Of a stretch of 64,000 nucleotides of DNA, positions 11,061-22,640 are shown piece after piece. This DNA comes from Hysterangium stoloniferum. Lineage: Eukaryota > Basidiomycota > Agaricomycetes > Hysterangiales > Hysterangiaceae. Below the pieces are notes generated by a model. The model saw only the letters and a program-made list of their open reading frames with translations, was not told the origin of the DNA and ran no database searches. The DNA lies in NCBI GenBank assembly GCA_015178975.1, contig WHVD01000100.1, positions 124,001 through 188,000 of the forward strand, written 5' to 3'. Position 1 is the first letter of the stretch, and every line of letters begins with the position of its first letter. A program made the position numbers and the translations under genes.

Positions 11061-12075
11061 CTCTGACTTCAATTTCGCTTTCGAGCCACCCTCATACTTC
11101 GATTATGTTATCTCTGCCTTTGCCTTTACTTTCGCTTTCACTTTTGACTGACCCTGGTCTTCACCGTCAACGTATCCTCATCGCTGCCAGACAATATGTG
11201 TTAATGAGAAATGCTTCAGATTATTTCTGGCCTGCCTAGCATCTGTGCCAAAGTATACTGTGATATGCCAACAGCCTACAGCAACACAGCCGCATCGCAA
11301 TGCGATGCACATGTTGCCCAATTGCTTAAACAGAGACATATCACATTGGTAGTCTCGTTGCTTATAGTGTGAACGTCGTTACATATTTTTATATTCTTGC
11401 TGGTCAAAGGGTCACGGGATGGATGGTAAGAAGTTTAGGGGCTGCGGTGTTGTAAGTGGCACTGCAGCACTATCGTGTGTACCATAATGTGCCCGTTACT
11501 TTCATTTGGGTAATTCAGTTATATATTATTGTCTACTTGCGATATGGCTCGTAAATATAAAAAATAAATTAGTAAATATAAAGCTATTCAGAATGCGATA
11601 TAGCGGTCCAAGAGCACCTAGATCAAGGTTAAGCTAGCTAGTATACACCGACTTGTAAAAAAAACATCACTCAAGAAACAGCTTGGCTTGGATTATTTCA
11701 CTAGCCAGCTAAGGTACATACACATTTGACCATTTCCTGATATATGCTTTGTTTCAAGTGCTTATCCTCAGTCTCGCTATCAGAAATTTACCTGTTCTTC
11801 TGATCGGGAAAATAGAGGAGGATCATCTTGAGTCGGCATGTCAGATATGGGATAAGCTATGCTGGGTCAGACAATATGTGCAAATGAGAAGTGCTTCATA
11901 TTATTTCTGGCTTGCCTAGCATTTGTGCTGTGGTATGCCCGCGCAACACAGCCGGAACACGTTTTCGCAATGCGATGTTGCCCGGGTCCCTATAGCAAAG
12001 GCATATCACTTTTCGTGTATTCAAAACGAAGTACTCATCCCCATCACTACCGATTCCCAACCAAATACCTACGAG
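11061..12075. repeat. Cassette spacer upstream of family F, copy 2
   Basis: Matches the spacers of copies 4, 5 and 6, but about 150 bp around 11,200-11,350 is a second, partial copy of the F upstream leader (compare 11,210-11,340 with 11,870-12,000), so this spacer has an internal duplication. An AT-rich stretch at 11,520-11,600 is also found in copies 5 and 6. No gene is called. Confidence 0.55.
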
Positions 12076-13988
12076 ATGGACGAGGTAACTCGGACAGCCG
12101 ACGCTGCAGGGTTACCCCCTACGGTTTCCCCGTCAGCAGCAGTCACAATTGCCGACTTTCAACAGAGCAATGACGACATCATGAGAATAACGAACGCCCA
12201 CGACATGCTCCGTGAGCAATGGGGTTGCGACGAACCAGGCCACAAGTTATGCCTACAGGGGAAGGAGTTTGTTGGTCATATCCAGCTGTCTAAAGAACAG
12301 ATTTCCATTTGGATAGGCGAAATTGTGGGTCGTCCATTCATTGAAACCGATCATTATCATTATTCGCCCACCCGATACCTGATTTCTACAGTGCCGAGGT
12401 CAGGCGACATGCCGCTATCCGCCAAAGGTGTTTATAGTCCCAGACGGCTCTGGATCCAACAGGAACCCAAACTTTGACTGGGGCGCTAGCGGAACGACTA
12501 CTGACACAGAAGTTGAGATTGAACCTGGGTATTTTTGTGGACTCGCTCTGGAACGAATTGGGGGGATAATCCTTTATCACTCAAAGGTTTCGTTGTTGTT
12601 TGCCAAGCTATTGGTTTATAGACGAATTGTGAATCGTCGGCAGTCTGATGGAATTTTTGAACTTTTTGACGCACTTTACAAACGTCCGACCACGCGAAAG
12701 CTTGGAATAATCTTACAGGAAACAGTCGATCTAATGAGGTACGAGTTATCATCCATTACACGAGTTTATCGCCAACCCTTTGAACATTGAACATCTTCGC
12801 AGGCCATCCTACCCCACTTGCATTCGTAACCGGGCGTCCTGGGTTTTTCGCACGGTCACATTTCTCTCTAGTCGGGGCGATGATTACATCCACATTATAT
12901 TAGAATGCTTAGGTTTTGCATTCCGTGATTCCATACAGGATCATGTGTCGCCTGAAATTATGTCAGCACTTTATCGAAATCTGACCAGTGCACCATTGCA
13001 TACTCACTATGACGAGGTTCTATCCACTTTCGTTGTAATTCTCTCTCGATGCCCCACTAGCTCGTGGAAACGGGACCATTATCCCTTTCACAACACGCTT
13101 CTATATCTCCTGCAACTTCTCTGCCTTTCAGGTCAGACATCATTCGAGGAGCTGAATGTTATTCATGATTGCTTAGAATACTGGCTGCAAAAACGGTAAG
13201 ATATGTTGTCAGCATTCTTCACACCGAGCTAACTCAAACCATGCCAAATTCGACTCAAGATCATTGTATGACAACAGATATGCTCTTGACTTTATATACT
13301 GCCAAATGATAACCTCTACATCATGTTCTCAACAGGATCAACGGTTTCATATCCTCTCTAAGGCATTATTGGATATCGCCCTAGATACCACGATTGGGAC
13401 TACATTGGGATACAATCACTTTGACTCTCGCCTCCAGGGCAAAGGACTGGCTGTGCATAGATTCTTCGCTGACAGGGTGTTGCTGATAGACGATGTCAAT
13501 TATATTAGTCGAATTGCCTCGTTTATTGCATTCTATCTACGGCACGTTGTGCATGCACTTTTGTCAACTGATGTCTCAACTTACCTTCCCCTTCTAGTCC
13601 TGTTTCGATTCGACCCCACCCAGGGTACACATATGGTCTTTCTATAACAATCAAAACCATCACGTCCCTCATAGCAGCTTCTCCCGATCCAGAACTTTCC
13701 TGTCAGGAAATACAGGCAAAACATGTAGTAAACGCTTTCGTCAATTTTTTTTCATATTTCGATCCTCCTTATTTTCGCGATCGCCCCCACGATTTCGAAT
13801 CCTTTTCACGTTTGAAAACTGACTCGCACTCCCTCTTACTCCTCATCGCCAATCCGTTCACTGGTCGTTCGGTCCTATCTAGCTCGTATTGCATGTCGAT
13901 ACTGGAGGACAATGGATGGGTCGGAAACGCTCCTCCTGCGTCCAATTTAGCGAACATTTCCTCCCTTCATTTACCATTAGAATTGTGA
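12076..13988 (+). CDS. Family F copy 2, intact five-exon gene of unknown function (555 aa)
   Basis: Exons are 12076-12324, 12392-12738, 12803-13195, 13260-13624 and 13675-13988. Every junction keeps phase (0, 2, 2, 1) and the total of 1668 nt is 556 codons with the stop. Introns are 67, 64, 64 and 50 nt with GT-AG ends, and intron 3 has a GCTAAC branch site. Start at ATG 12076 is the first ATG conserved among most copies; the frame is open some 50 codons further up without a common ATG, so an extra upstream exon is possible. Residues 51-68 hold a C-x4-H-x2-C-x8-H pattern (WGCDEPGHKLC...GH) that resembles a Cys/His module in many basidiomycete hypothetical proteins. The rest is predicted alpha-helical with no motif I know. 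No signal peptide. I infer a soluble protein of unknown role, and the matched splice phases argue that it is or recently was a working gene. Confidence 0.7.
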
Positions 13989-14976
13989 CACCACTCCGTA
14001 TTGGATTCCAAACATTGAGATTTAGGAGTATTGCTGAAGCGCTCTGGGATTTTCTCTAGATGCCAGTGACAGAGTGAACTCACTGGGGATATGGTGATGG
14101 AATGCGGTGATTGCTCTGCGGAAAGGGAGTGGTGTAAATCAGGCACTACAGGTAGATTGTACCACTTGACGTGATATCCCAGCAACAGACATTTTACACT
14201 ACACTTCCCGTAATTTAGTCCTTCCATGAAACCAATCTCCTCCCTGAGGTCATTGATTGATCCTGCTTATCCATCGTATCCACTTTCCCTCACGAGTGCT
14301 TGCGAGTCTGATCCGTTGTGCCGTCTTCCAGAATCTAAACCCTTCCCGTTCTTAACCCCTTTACTGACCGCCGACACGAGCTTTTTCTGTGACATTCTTA
14401 CATATATTGTCTCTATCCAATATCCAGTACATAATAAAGGAATGCCTGTCGGACTAATCATATTGTTGGCAAGTGATATAGCACGTCCGGTATTCCACAA
14501 AATTACGCATTTTTCCCCTTAAGGTGGTAAGGTGACTAGATTCGCAAGAATTTGACCTTTCTGAACTATCCATGGGATATTGGCTACAGCGTAAAGCACA
14601 CCAGCCAACCAAGTGTGCTTACAACATGCTAGCCGGCGTCTCTTGCTCTTCGCTGAAGAAGTGCTATTTGTGCACGAAGAAGGATCATCCTCAAACCGTT
14701 TTTCCTTGATTTGCACTCCCTTAAAGGAGCGTTTTCTTAAAATGGTTAAGCACTGAATATTGATCATTGGTTGATCTTCTGAGACCTTTCTCTCAAGCCA
14801 TTGTTATCGCTTAAGTGCGCTCTTGGTAGTTGGGACCCCAGATGGCCAACTACTTGGCTTAGTATGTGGGCTGTTCATGTTCAATCGAGTTCATTTTCTC
14901 GCTTAAAGCCTTTCTCCTTTTTTACAACTTTCTGGAGTATATATAGATCATTGCAGCTGCACTTTGTTTGCGGTTT
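13989..14976 (+). repeat. Cassette module D, copy 2
   Basis: Begins right after the F stop with a conserved segment (about 14,000-14,060) that is open in another frame as LRFRSIAEALWDFL and could be a further F exon, though I find no phase-matched donor. A conserved frame ending ARPVFHKITHFSP closes at 14,522. It contains no insertion, so it serves as the empty-site reference for the solo LTRs in copies 1 and 4. Confidence 0.65.
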
Positions 14977-15222
14977 ATGGGAGAGCGTCCAAGGCCTAGA
15001 CATGTATACAAGCGGGGAAGGAGAAATCAAGCATTTCCTCGCGTTGGTTTAGCCTATATGCGACAGCCCTGCTATGCTCGCCAGCTTATTGGCATTCGTA
15101 CACAACCCTAACCACCCCATTCCTGCCAATGCTGGACACATTCTGGAGCGTTGTCAGGAGCTTGGGTTCATACTAGGTCCTCCTACGATAATACACAACG
15201 CGACTATTTGGAGTGACGACTG
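14977..15222 (+). pseudogene. Amidohydrolase 5' fragment, cassette copy 2
   Basis: ATG 14,977 follows a TATATATAG at 14,938-14,946. The frame encodes a basic start (RGRRNQAFPR). Frame changes follow within the hydrophobic segment and before a GFILGPP-like piece. The fragment stops around 15,222 at GGAGTGAC, where tail module E begins. The HSH and later segments seen in copies 1, 3 and 4 are absent, so this is a truncated relic. Confidence 0.6.
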
Positions 15223-15640
15223 AGGTAAGTTATACTACTTTAACGTTATCGTACATTAATATTAACTCATCACATCATAGTTATCTTCTGTTATAGTTGC
15301 AATACTTCCCACATTCTGAGCCACTCACTTCTCGTCTGTATATAAACCCTCTAGCTTTACTTAGAAAAGATATATCCGCAGTTCTCTCAATTTCTTCTAA
15401 GCTCTTGCATATAACTCAGCGCGAGTGCGACTTGCTTATCTCTTATAACCCATTTGCTTCATATTGGGATCTTATGCAGATATAGCACTAGAAACCTTAC
15501 ACCCCTAATAACGTGCTCATAGAATCCAAGACTACAGATAAGCTCATTACATCCATAATGTAGTTTAGAGCTCTAGGATGGGCTCCATCATATTCAGGAA
15601 GGTCGAACCGTTTAATCTTGATGTTGCTGGTTTTGAGGGT
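15223..15640 (+). repeat. Cassette tail module E, copy 2
   Basis: Matches 36,771-37,185 along its length and 28,240-28,408 in its last part (GATAAGCTCATTACATCC and TTAATCTTGATGTTG). It joins directly to module A at GTGAGTGGCTTGCTAATGAA, which shows that cassettes 2 and 3 are a head-to-tail tandem. Confidence 0.7.
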
Positions 15641-15820
15641 GAGTGGCTTGCTAATGAACCAACGAGTGATGAATGTGAATTCAAGAAGAGGATAAAGTCA
15701 CATGACGGATAACATGTACTTGTTGCCCAGTTGCTTATAGCAGAGGCATATCACTTTTCATGTATTGATAACGAAGTACTCGTGCCCATCACTACTGATT
15801 CCTAGCCAAATACCTACGAA
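15641..15820 (+). repeat. Deletion junction: module A remnant joined to F leader
   Basis: Only the first 70 or so bases of module A are present (to GGATAACAT near 15,711). The sequence then jumps to TTGTTGCCCAGTTGCTTAT, which belongs about 100 bp upstream of F exon 1. The rest of A, all of B and most of the spacer are missing, so cassette 3 is an internally deleted tandem copy. Confidence 0.7.
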
Positions 15821-17539
15821 ATGAACGAGATAACTCGGACAGCCGACGTTATAGGGTTACCCCGTACGATTTCCCCTTCAGCAGGAGCAGTCACAATTGC
15901 CCACTTTCAGCCGAGCAATGACGAGATCATGAGAATAACGAATGCCCACAACATGCTCCGTGAGGAATGGAGTTGCAACGAACCAGGCCACGACTTGTGC
16001 CTAGAGGGGAAGGAGTATGTTGGTCATATCCAGCTGTCTGAAGAACAGATTTCCATTTGGATAGGCGAAATAATGGGTCGTCCATTCATTGAAATTTATC
16101 ATTATCATTTTTCACTCACCCAACTGATTTCTACAGTGCCGAGGTCAGGCGACATGCCGCTATCCGCCAAAGGTGTTTATAGTCCCAGACGGCTCTGGAT
16201 CCAACAGGAACTCAAACTTTGACTGGGATGCTAGCGGAACGACTACTGACACAGAAGCTGAGATTGGACCTGGGTATTTTTGTGGACTCGCTCTGGAACG
16301 AATCGGCGGGATAATCCTTTATTACTCAAAGGTTTGGTTGTTGTGTGCCAAGCTATTGGTTTATAAACGAATTGTGAATCGGCGTTATGAACTTACTAGC
16401 GGACTTTACACAGGTCCGTCCGAGCGAATGCTTGGAATAATCTTGCAAGAAACAGTTGATCTAATGCGGTACGAGCTGTCATCTATTACACGAGTTTATC
16501 GTCAACGCTTTGAATATTAGTTGCAAATACTCTAACCTTCTTCGCAGGCCATCCTATCCATTTTGTATTCGAGACCGGGCGTCCGGCCTTTTTCGCACGC
16601 TCACCTGCTCGCTGATGGACGACGCGATGATTACATCCACATTATATTACAATGCTTAGATTATGCATTCCGTGATATACAGGATAATGTGTCGCCTGAA
16701 ATTACGTCAGCACTATATCGAAATCTGACGAGTTTGCATAGTCATTATGACAAGGTTCTATCCACTTTCATTGTAATTCTCGCTCGATGCCCCACTGGCT
16801 CGTTGGAACGGGACCACTATCCCTTTCCTAACACGCTTACATATCTCCTGCGACTTCTCTGGCTCTTACGTAGGATATCATTCGAGGAGCTAGAATGCTA
16901 TTCATGATTGCTTGGAATACTCAGCATTCTTCACACCGAGCTAACTCAAGCCATGCCAAATTCGACTCAAGATCATTGTATGACAGCAGAGATGCTCCTT
17001 ACATTATATACCACCAAATGATAGTCTCCACATCATGTTCTCAACAGGATGCACGGTTTCATATCCTCTCTGAGGCATTATTGGATATCGCCCTAGATAC
17101 CACGATTGGGACTACATCGCGACACAATCACATTCACTCGTTCCTCGAGGGCAAAGGACTGGCTGTGGATAGATTCTTCGCTGACAGGGTATTGCTGATA
17201 GCCGACGTCAAGAAGATTAGTCGAATTGCCTCGTTTATTGCTTTCTGTCTACGGCACGTTGTATATGCACTTTTGTCAACTGATACCTCAACTTACCTTC
17301 CCCTTGTAGTCATGTTCCCATTCAACCCCACCTATCGATCACGTTTAATAGTCTTGCTAGCACAATCAAAACTATCACGTCCCTCATGGCAGCTTCTCCC
17401 GATCCAGAATTTTCCTGTGGGGAAATACAGGCAGCTCGTATTGCATGTCGATACTGGAGGACAATGGATGGGTCGGAAACGCTCCTCCTGCGTCCAATTA
17501 AATGAACTTTCCTCCCCTCATTTACCATCAGAATTGTGA
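15821..17539 (+). pseudogene. Family F copy 3, decayed
   Basis: Exon 1 (15,821-16,072) is open, but its donor GTGGGT has become ATGGGT at 16,073. Exon 2 matches 16,137-16,468. Exon 3 (from 16,548) has a 1-nt deletion near 16,611 relative to copy 4 and loses its end and donor through a deletion that joins TGGAATAC to TCAGCATTC near 16,920. Exon 4 is open, without the intron 4 splice sites, and runs into exon 5 sequence, which has itself lost about 190 bp near 17,433. No intact product is possible. Confidence 0.75.
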
Positions 17540-18541
17540 CACCCCTCCGTACTGGATCCCAAACATTGAGATTTAGGAGTATTGCTGAAGCGCTCTGGGG
17601 TTTTCTCTAGATGCCAGTGACAGAGTGAACTAACTGGGGATATGGTGATGGAATGCGGTGATTGCTCTGCGGAAAGGGTGTGGTGTAGATCAGGCACTCC
17701 TGGTAGATTGCACCGCTCGACCTGATATCCCAGCAACGGACATTTTACCCTCCACTTCCTGTAATTCAGGTCCTTCCATGAAACCAATCTCCTCCCTGAG
17801 GGCATTCATTCACCCAGCATATCCATCGTATTCACCTTCCCTCACGAGTGCTTGCGAGTCTGGTCTGTGGCTCCGTCTTCCAGAATCTAAACCCTTTTAC
17901 GTTCTTAACCCCTTTACTGACCGCCAACACAAGCTTTTTCTGTGACATTCTTACTTATATTGTCTCTATCCAATATGCAGCACATAAAAGAAGGATGCGT
18001 TTCGGACTAATCATGGTGTTGGAGAGTGATATAGCACGTCCGGTATTCCACAAAAATACGGATTTTTCCCCTTAGGGTGGTAATGTGACTAGATTCGCAC
18101 GAATTTGACCTTTCTGCACTATCCACGGGATATTGGCTACATCGTAAAGCACACCAGCCAAGCAAGTGTGCTTACAACATGCTCGCTGTTAGTAGCCGGC
18201 GTCTCTTGCTTTTCGCTGCAGAAGTGCTGTTTGTGCACGAAGAAGGATCATCCTCAAACCATTTTTCCTTTATTTGGACTCTCTGAAAGGAGCGTTTGCT
18301 TAAAATGGTCAAGCACTCAATGTTGACCATCGCTTGATCTTCTGAGACCTTTCTCTCAAAGCCATTGTTATCGCCTAAGTGCGCTCTAGGTAGTTGGGAC
18401 CCCCAGATGGCCGACTACTAGGCTTAGCATGTAAGCTGTTCATGGTCAATCGAGTTCGTTTTTTCGCTGAAAGCCTTTCTCGTCTTTGACAACTTTCTGG
18501 AGTATATATAGATCATTGCAGCTGCACTTTGTTTGAGGATT
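17540..18541 (+). repeat. Cassette module D, copy 3
   Basis: Full-length D module without insertion. The conserved 75-codon frame lies at 17,848-18,075. A minus-strand frame of 95 codons at 17,518-17,805 has counterparts in copies 2 and 5. I regard neither as proven coding. Confidence 0.6.
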
Positions 18542-19280
18542 ATGGGAGAGATTTCCAAGCCTAGTCATGTATATAAACGGGGAAGGAGAAATCAAGGATT
18601 TCCTTGCGTTGGTTTAGCGTTATCTGCGATAGCCCTACTATGCTCGCCAGCCTGATGGCATTCGTACACATCGTCCAACCCTAAGCACCACATTCCTCCC
18701 AATGCTGCACATGTTCTGGAGCGTTGCCAGGAGCCTGAGTTCGTACCAGGTCCTCCTGCGAACTTTGGAAGGCGACACCGCCTACGATACAACACGACGC
18801 AACAATTTGGACCGGAAACCATGGGGGGGAAGGAATCCTGAAGGGCAACGTGTTATTGAACAAAGGGTTGATCAGGTGGAGCGGAGGCCCATATCTCCAA
18901 GAGGCCGAAAGTCTCTACGGTTCGAGCCTTGTAATCGTCGATGAGAAGGGGCGTGGGTGGGGTGACCCCAGGGTGAACCAAACATGAGTGACTCGTTCTT
19001 TTTGCCTTGCTCACTGTTACAACGCTGACATAGAATTATCGACATTCACTGACATCTAGGCATCGATTCTGCGCCTGAATTGGATGGCGCAACCGACCTA
19101 AACTCCGTCAACGGCATAACGCAACCCAGATTGAAGTCTTCAGACAGTTTTAAATACGCATGATGATGCATTTAGGCTCACTATCTTGGGCGGTGTTACG
19201 AGTGTCGATGTCTTCCCTGGTAGTGCTAATGCAATTGGGATGGATCAAATGTTCCCAGATTGTGCCGCTAAACTGGTATT
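18542..19280 (+). pseudogene. Amidohydrolase 5' fragment, cassette copy 3
   Basis: ATG 18,542 follows TATATATAG at 18,503-18,511. The fragment includes the segment related to ILKGNVLLNKGLIRWSG near 18,833-18,880. The metal site reads His-stop-His (CAC TGA CAT at 19,047-19,055) followed by HLGIDSAPELDGATDLN. The GGVTSVDVFPGSANAIG segment lies around 19,189-19,239. The sequence leaves the family at about 19,280. The stop inside the metal motif is shared with copy 4 (27,492-27,500) and not with copy 1. Confidence 0.75.
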
Positions 19281-20028
19281 GCGAGCATTAGGGCTTGGGT
19301 CGCTGCGCGTATTTTGGGTTATATAAGGTCTATTTGTATTTGTCTAGTCCTTATCCGTTTACAATGAGTACTGTCACCTCACTCAGACAAACGGCCAGTT
19401 ATACGGTCTAGGAACAGCACCACGAAAACTTAACAGAAACGACTCAACTCCAACCGTTATAACAATTCGTCGTTCTGATAGCTTCTCTATGATTTCGGCA
19501 AGTTTAATGCAGTTTTTGTTCCGAATGTGATGTGGAACCTCAATCTTGCGTCTCCACATTGCGACAGAAAAAAGCTTTTTCAGTGGCTTGGAGTGAATAC
19601 TACAGGATGACTGCACATGAAAATCAAAATACAGTCATCCCCTAGTATTCACTCCAAGCCACTGAAAAAGCTTTATTTGGCCATGGGCAACCTGCCAGTC
19701 AATACATCCATTGGATGTTTTCACCTTGAAAAGATGAGAGAGCTGTGCTGATTTGGATTGTCTTTCTTTTACACTTGTCCCCACAGGCATGGTGGGTGGT
19801 TCCTTCCTTTTCATACTTTTGGAAGAGTGCAGTTGGGCAGACTCATATTGTGGAGGGGGCTGATCTTGATCACAATCCAGTTTGAGGTCCCGCTCCTAGT
19901 CTCGAATAGTAGTCTGAACCATTCTTCATTTTCTGCTTCTCACCATAATAACATGCCACACTGGTGTGGCTTCTCGATCAGCCTAGTAGTTCAGTGGCCA
20001 ATAGCTCAGAAGTACATCATGACTTTGA
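19281..20028. other. Non-cassette spacer with long hairpin
   Basis: Unrelated sequence between tandem copy 3 and the kinase end of copy 4. Apart from the inverted repeat listed separately, I see no gene. A + strand frame at 19,758-20,108 has no recognisable motif. Confidence 0.5.
19571..19674. repeat. 42-bp inverted repeat with 20-bp loop
   Basis: The left arm at 19,571-19,612 and the right arm at 19,633-19,674 are complementary except for two positions near the loop. The core is TTTTTCAGTGGCTTGGAGTG and its complement. The 20-bp loop is AT-rich. A transcript of either strand would fold into a long hairpin. It could be a small inverted-repeat element, a foldback product or a hairpin RNA gene. 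Confidence 0.85.
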
Positions 20029-20189
20029 TCATATGCACCCCGGAGGTGGTCCATCTACCCATAGGCTCTGACCATAATATTCACCCCCCCTTTCCAATAG
20101 GTAGATGATCAGTGTGACAATTTTAACCCTCTTTGTGAAACTTGGCTGGTTTATGTACGATAGACTGCTGGCAGTAAGTATTCTCTCAA

Positions 20190-21332
20190 GCAATTGAACT
20201 GTCATTGTTCTCATTGTTCTCGTTGTCTCATTGTTCTCATTGTTCTCATTATTCTCATTATTCTCATTATTCTCATTGTTCTCATTGTTCTCATTGTTAG
20301 CGTTGTTATCGCCACCATTGTTGTCATCATTGTCATCATTTTCTGGTATAGTTGTTACAATTTGATCATACCAGCGTTTACGCCACGACTCTCGCTGGCG
20401 TGACACATTGTAGTTGAAATGGAAAAAGGCACGGTATCCTTTAACAGGGATGTAGGGAGTGCACTCGCGTATTTCGCGTTGATCCAATATCCAGCAGAGA
20501 GCCTCCATTTCATCCACCATATCTACTTGTTCAGCCCACTGTTGGTCATCCTCATTATCACCTCATAGGATTGCTTCACCGAAATCAATGAGGACGATGC
20601 GCATTGGCGAGATGAGAATATTGCCTGAGCGCATATCGTTATGGATAACCCCGTGGGACGAGAATGAATACACAGCTGCCATCAAAGAATGGCCAAGTGA
20701 TGAAAAGTTGTGACTAGAGGGGTCCACAGAAGGAACAGGTGTTGCGTCGATTTTCTCTATGATGACTCCATAAACACGGGCTTTAGGAACATTCCGAGGG
20801 ATTATGTCTGGAGAAGAGATCACGACTGCTCCGTAAAAACGCGGGATCATTGCACCCTGAAGACTCGAGAGACGACTATAGGCTTCATATTCGGTTTCAA
20901 ACCGTTCCTGGAGCATGATATACATCCATATTGCTCTTCCTCATGTGATTCAGTGTAATCATCGGGATGCAGTTTATCAAAGTCATCTAGCAATTCTCCG
21001 GAAGCTATAGCTTTCCAGCGTGCTTGGGCTGCCTCTTCACGGGCCGGGGACCATGGTTCATCGTCAAAGTTCCTATCATCAATCCATCTACGATCATACA
21101 ACTTAAGGATGGCTACTTCAGGTATAGTTGATGTAAGACCAGGAGAAGGACGAAAGACGCGAATACATGTCGTCTGACTTTTGGTGAAGGGAAGGAAGAC
21201 GTGTTCGATATGAACACTGAGAGTGTTTCCATTGCTCTCAATATTGCGAGCATTGACAAGAGTAGTGAGATTTAAGGTCATGCCGACGCTGTAGGGGTTG
21301 ATGACACTTGTAGAAGTGAAGTCGGACAACAT
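20190..21332 (-). pseudogene. Kinase-like pseudogene, cassette copy 4
   Basis: Paralogue of the gene at 6969-8461, read from ATG 21,332. The N-lobe VAILKLYD and the catalytic loop HNDMRSGNIL are kept, and DFG reads LIDFGEA. A deletion fuses the sequence just before the exon 1 end to the last part of the intron (GAGCAATATGGATG near 20,935). This removes the donor and shifts the frame. The next codon after GEAIL is TGA (20,563-20,565) where copy 1 has AGA. The C-terminal PRPGSPNY part is missing. The sequence runs from an (ENN)n repeat into foreign DNA at about 20,190. Confidence 0.8.
20212..20310 (-). repeat. 9-nt coding repeat (GAGAACAAT) in the kinase-like pseudogene
   Basis: About ten head-to-tail units of GAGAACAAT on the minus strand encode Glu-Asn-Asn. 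The unit differs from the GACACCGAA-type unit that expanded in the intact paralogue, so the two tracts grew independently from a common Asn/Asp-rich seed. Confidence 0.85.
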
Positions 21333-21436
21333 GTCGTATGTAGTAGTGTTACCCAAAGATAATATTGAATGTCACCCCACGATCACGATTCGGTCACCTC
21401 TTTATACGAATTGACACTCGTTGGTCCATTAGTCGG

Positions 21437-22640
21437 CGCGTTGATTCTCTCACATTTTACAATATATTACTAGGAATATACATTCCAGCTCTAATCCTAA
21501 GAGCACACTTAACCTGAAGGAATTTAGGATCGCCGCGGGCTGACCAAACATTCTTCTCGTCGTTCGTGACGCCGTCATCTTCGCTGCTTTCTCTCTGCAG
21601 TTGGACGACTGCTCATTGCAATAAGCATAGCTGGGAGTTTTAGGTGTGTTTTGACGCATCGATAACATATCTCACACTTAAACACCATAGCTCACGCAGT
21701 CCGTACGAACACATCGCTGCCATACGACGCAATCTCAGCCAGCCACGTGTTTGCGTTAGCACTTGTGATCAAAAACTACACCGACTCTCTTTCAAGTATC
21801 ACGACAGCGCCAAGACTCCCACCAGCATCATGGACTGTCTCCCATACATTTTCGTCACGCCGCCTGCCACCCTGCCACCCTTTAGTCTAGGCGGAATGCT
21901 GCCGCACTAAATTCTGCTGCCCGGATGGCAGCTGTAGGACCTTCTGCGACTGCGCAGCCATCAACTCCAGCTGTTTTTGCTCACGCACTTTCCGATTTTT
22001 TGCCATTTGTAGAAACATTGGCGGTAAAGATCGGGGAGGTCAGTGCGGGATAATCGCGGTCCCGAACGGCGTCTTAAAGTCTTCGTGGATGCGATTGACC
22101 GTGACGGACAGAGAAATGACAGAGGGGGGGGGGGGCGTGGAACTAGATTTAAGCGCGGATGTAGGTTCGAGAGAGAGGCTGAGTGGATGCATTGGCTTCC
22201 TGGTGAGTCTCGCCCAGCCATATACCATTATACCACAAATTGAACGTGTCTCTTTTGTTCTTGGAATATCATGCATAATGTTGACCTCTATGGGCAATCG
22301 CGTGTCATGGCTGCAACACGTATATCCAACCCACACTGCACACTGCTATGCCGCCTGTTCCTAGCTCTTGATCACGCCCCTGGTATCCCTTTTCTCTCTA
22401 CTTGGTCCCGCTGCACCGCCCATGGTATTCTGCGTGTCAAGGTACGGCGGAGTGGGCACCCGACAACGTCGCCAAAGCGGCGTCCGAATTGTTCGACGGC
22501 GGCATTCGCGCGTACGTCTTTGCGGACTACATCCACGAGCGCGAGACACGGTACCACAGTGTTGAGCTGCGCGAAGCGCGACAGTTATCGTTGCGGTCCA
22601 AATAAGTCGTCCTCTGTCTTCACACCCTCACCTTCGTCTC
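21437..22640 (+). repeat. Cassette module B, copy 4
   Basis: Collinear with the other B modules. It starts after GTCGGCGCGTT at 21,432, the point where kinase-bearing and A-bearing cassettes diverge. It contains a G homopolymer near 22,125. The exon-like DDVAKAASELF segment is around 22,465. Confidence 0.65.

Noticed and set aside
14226-14522. Module D frame as a separate small gene
   Set aside because: It is open in several copies but shifted in copy 6, has no consistent start and no recognisable domain, so I keep it only as part of the module.
17518-17805. Antisense frame of 86-96 codons at the F-module D boundary, open in copies 2, 3 and 5
   Set aside because: It overlaps the F 3' end, lacks its own promoter-like context and is broken in copies 1, 4 and 6. 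Conservation can be explained by recent duplication.
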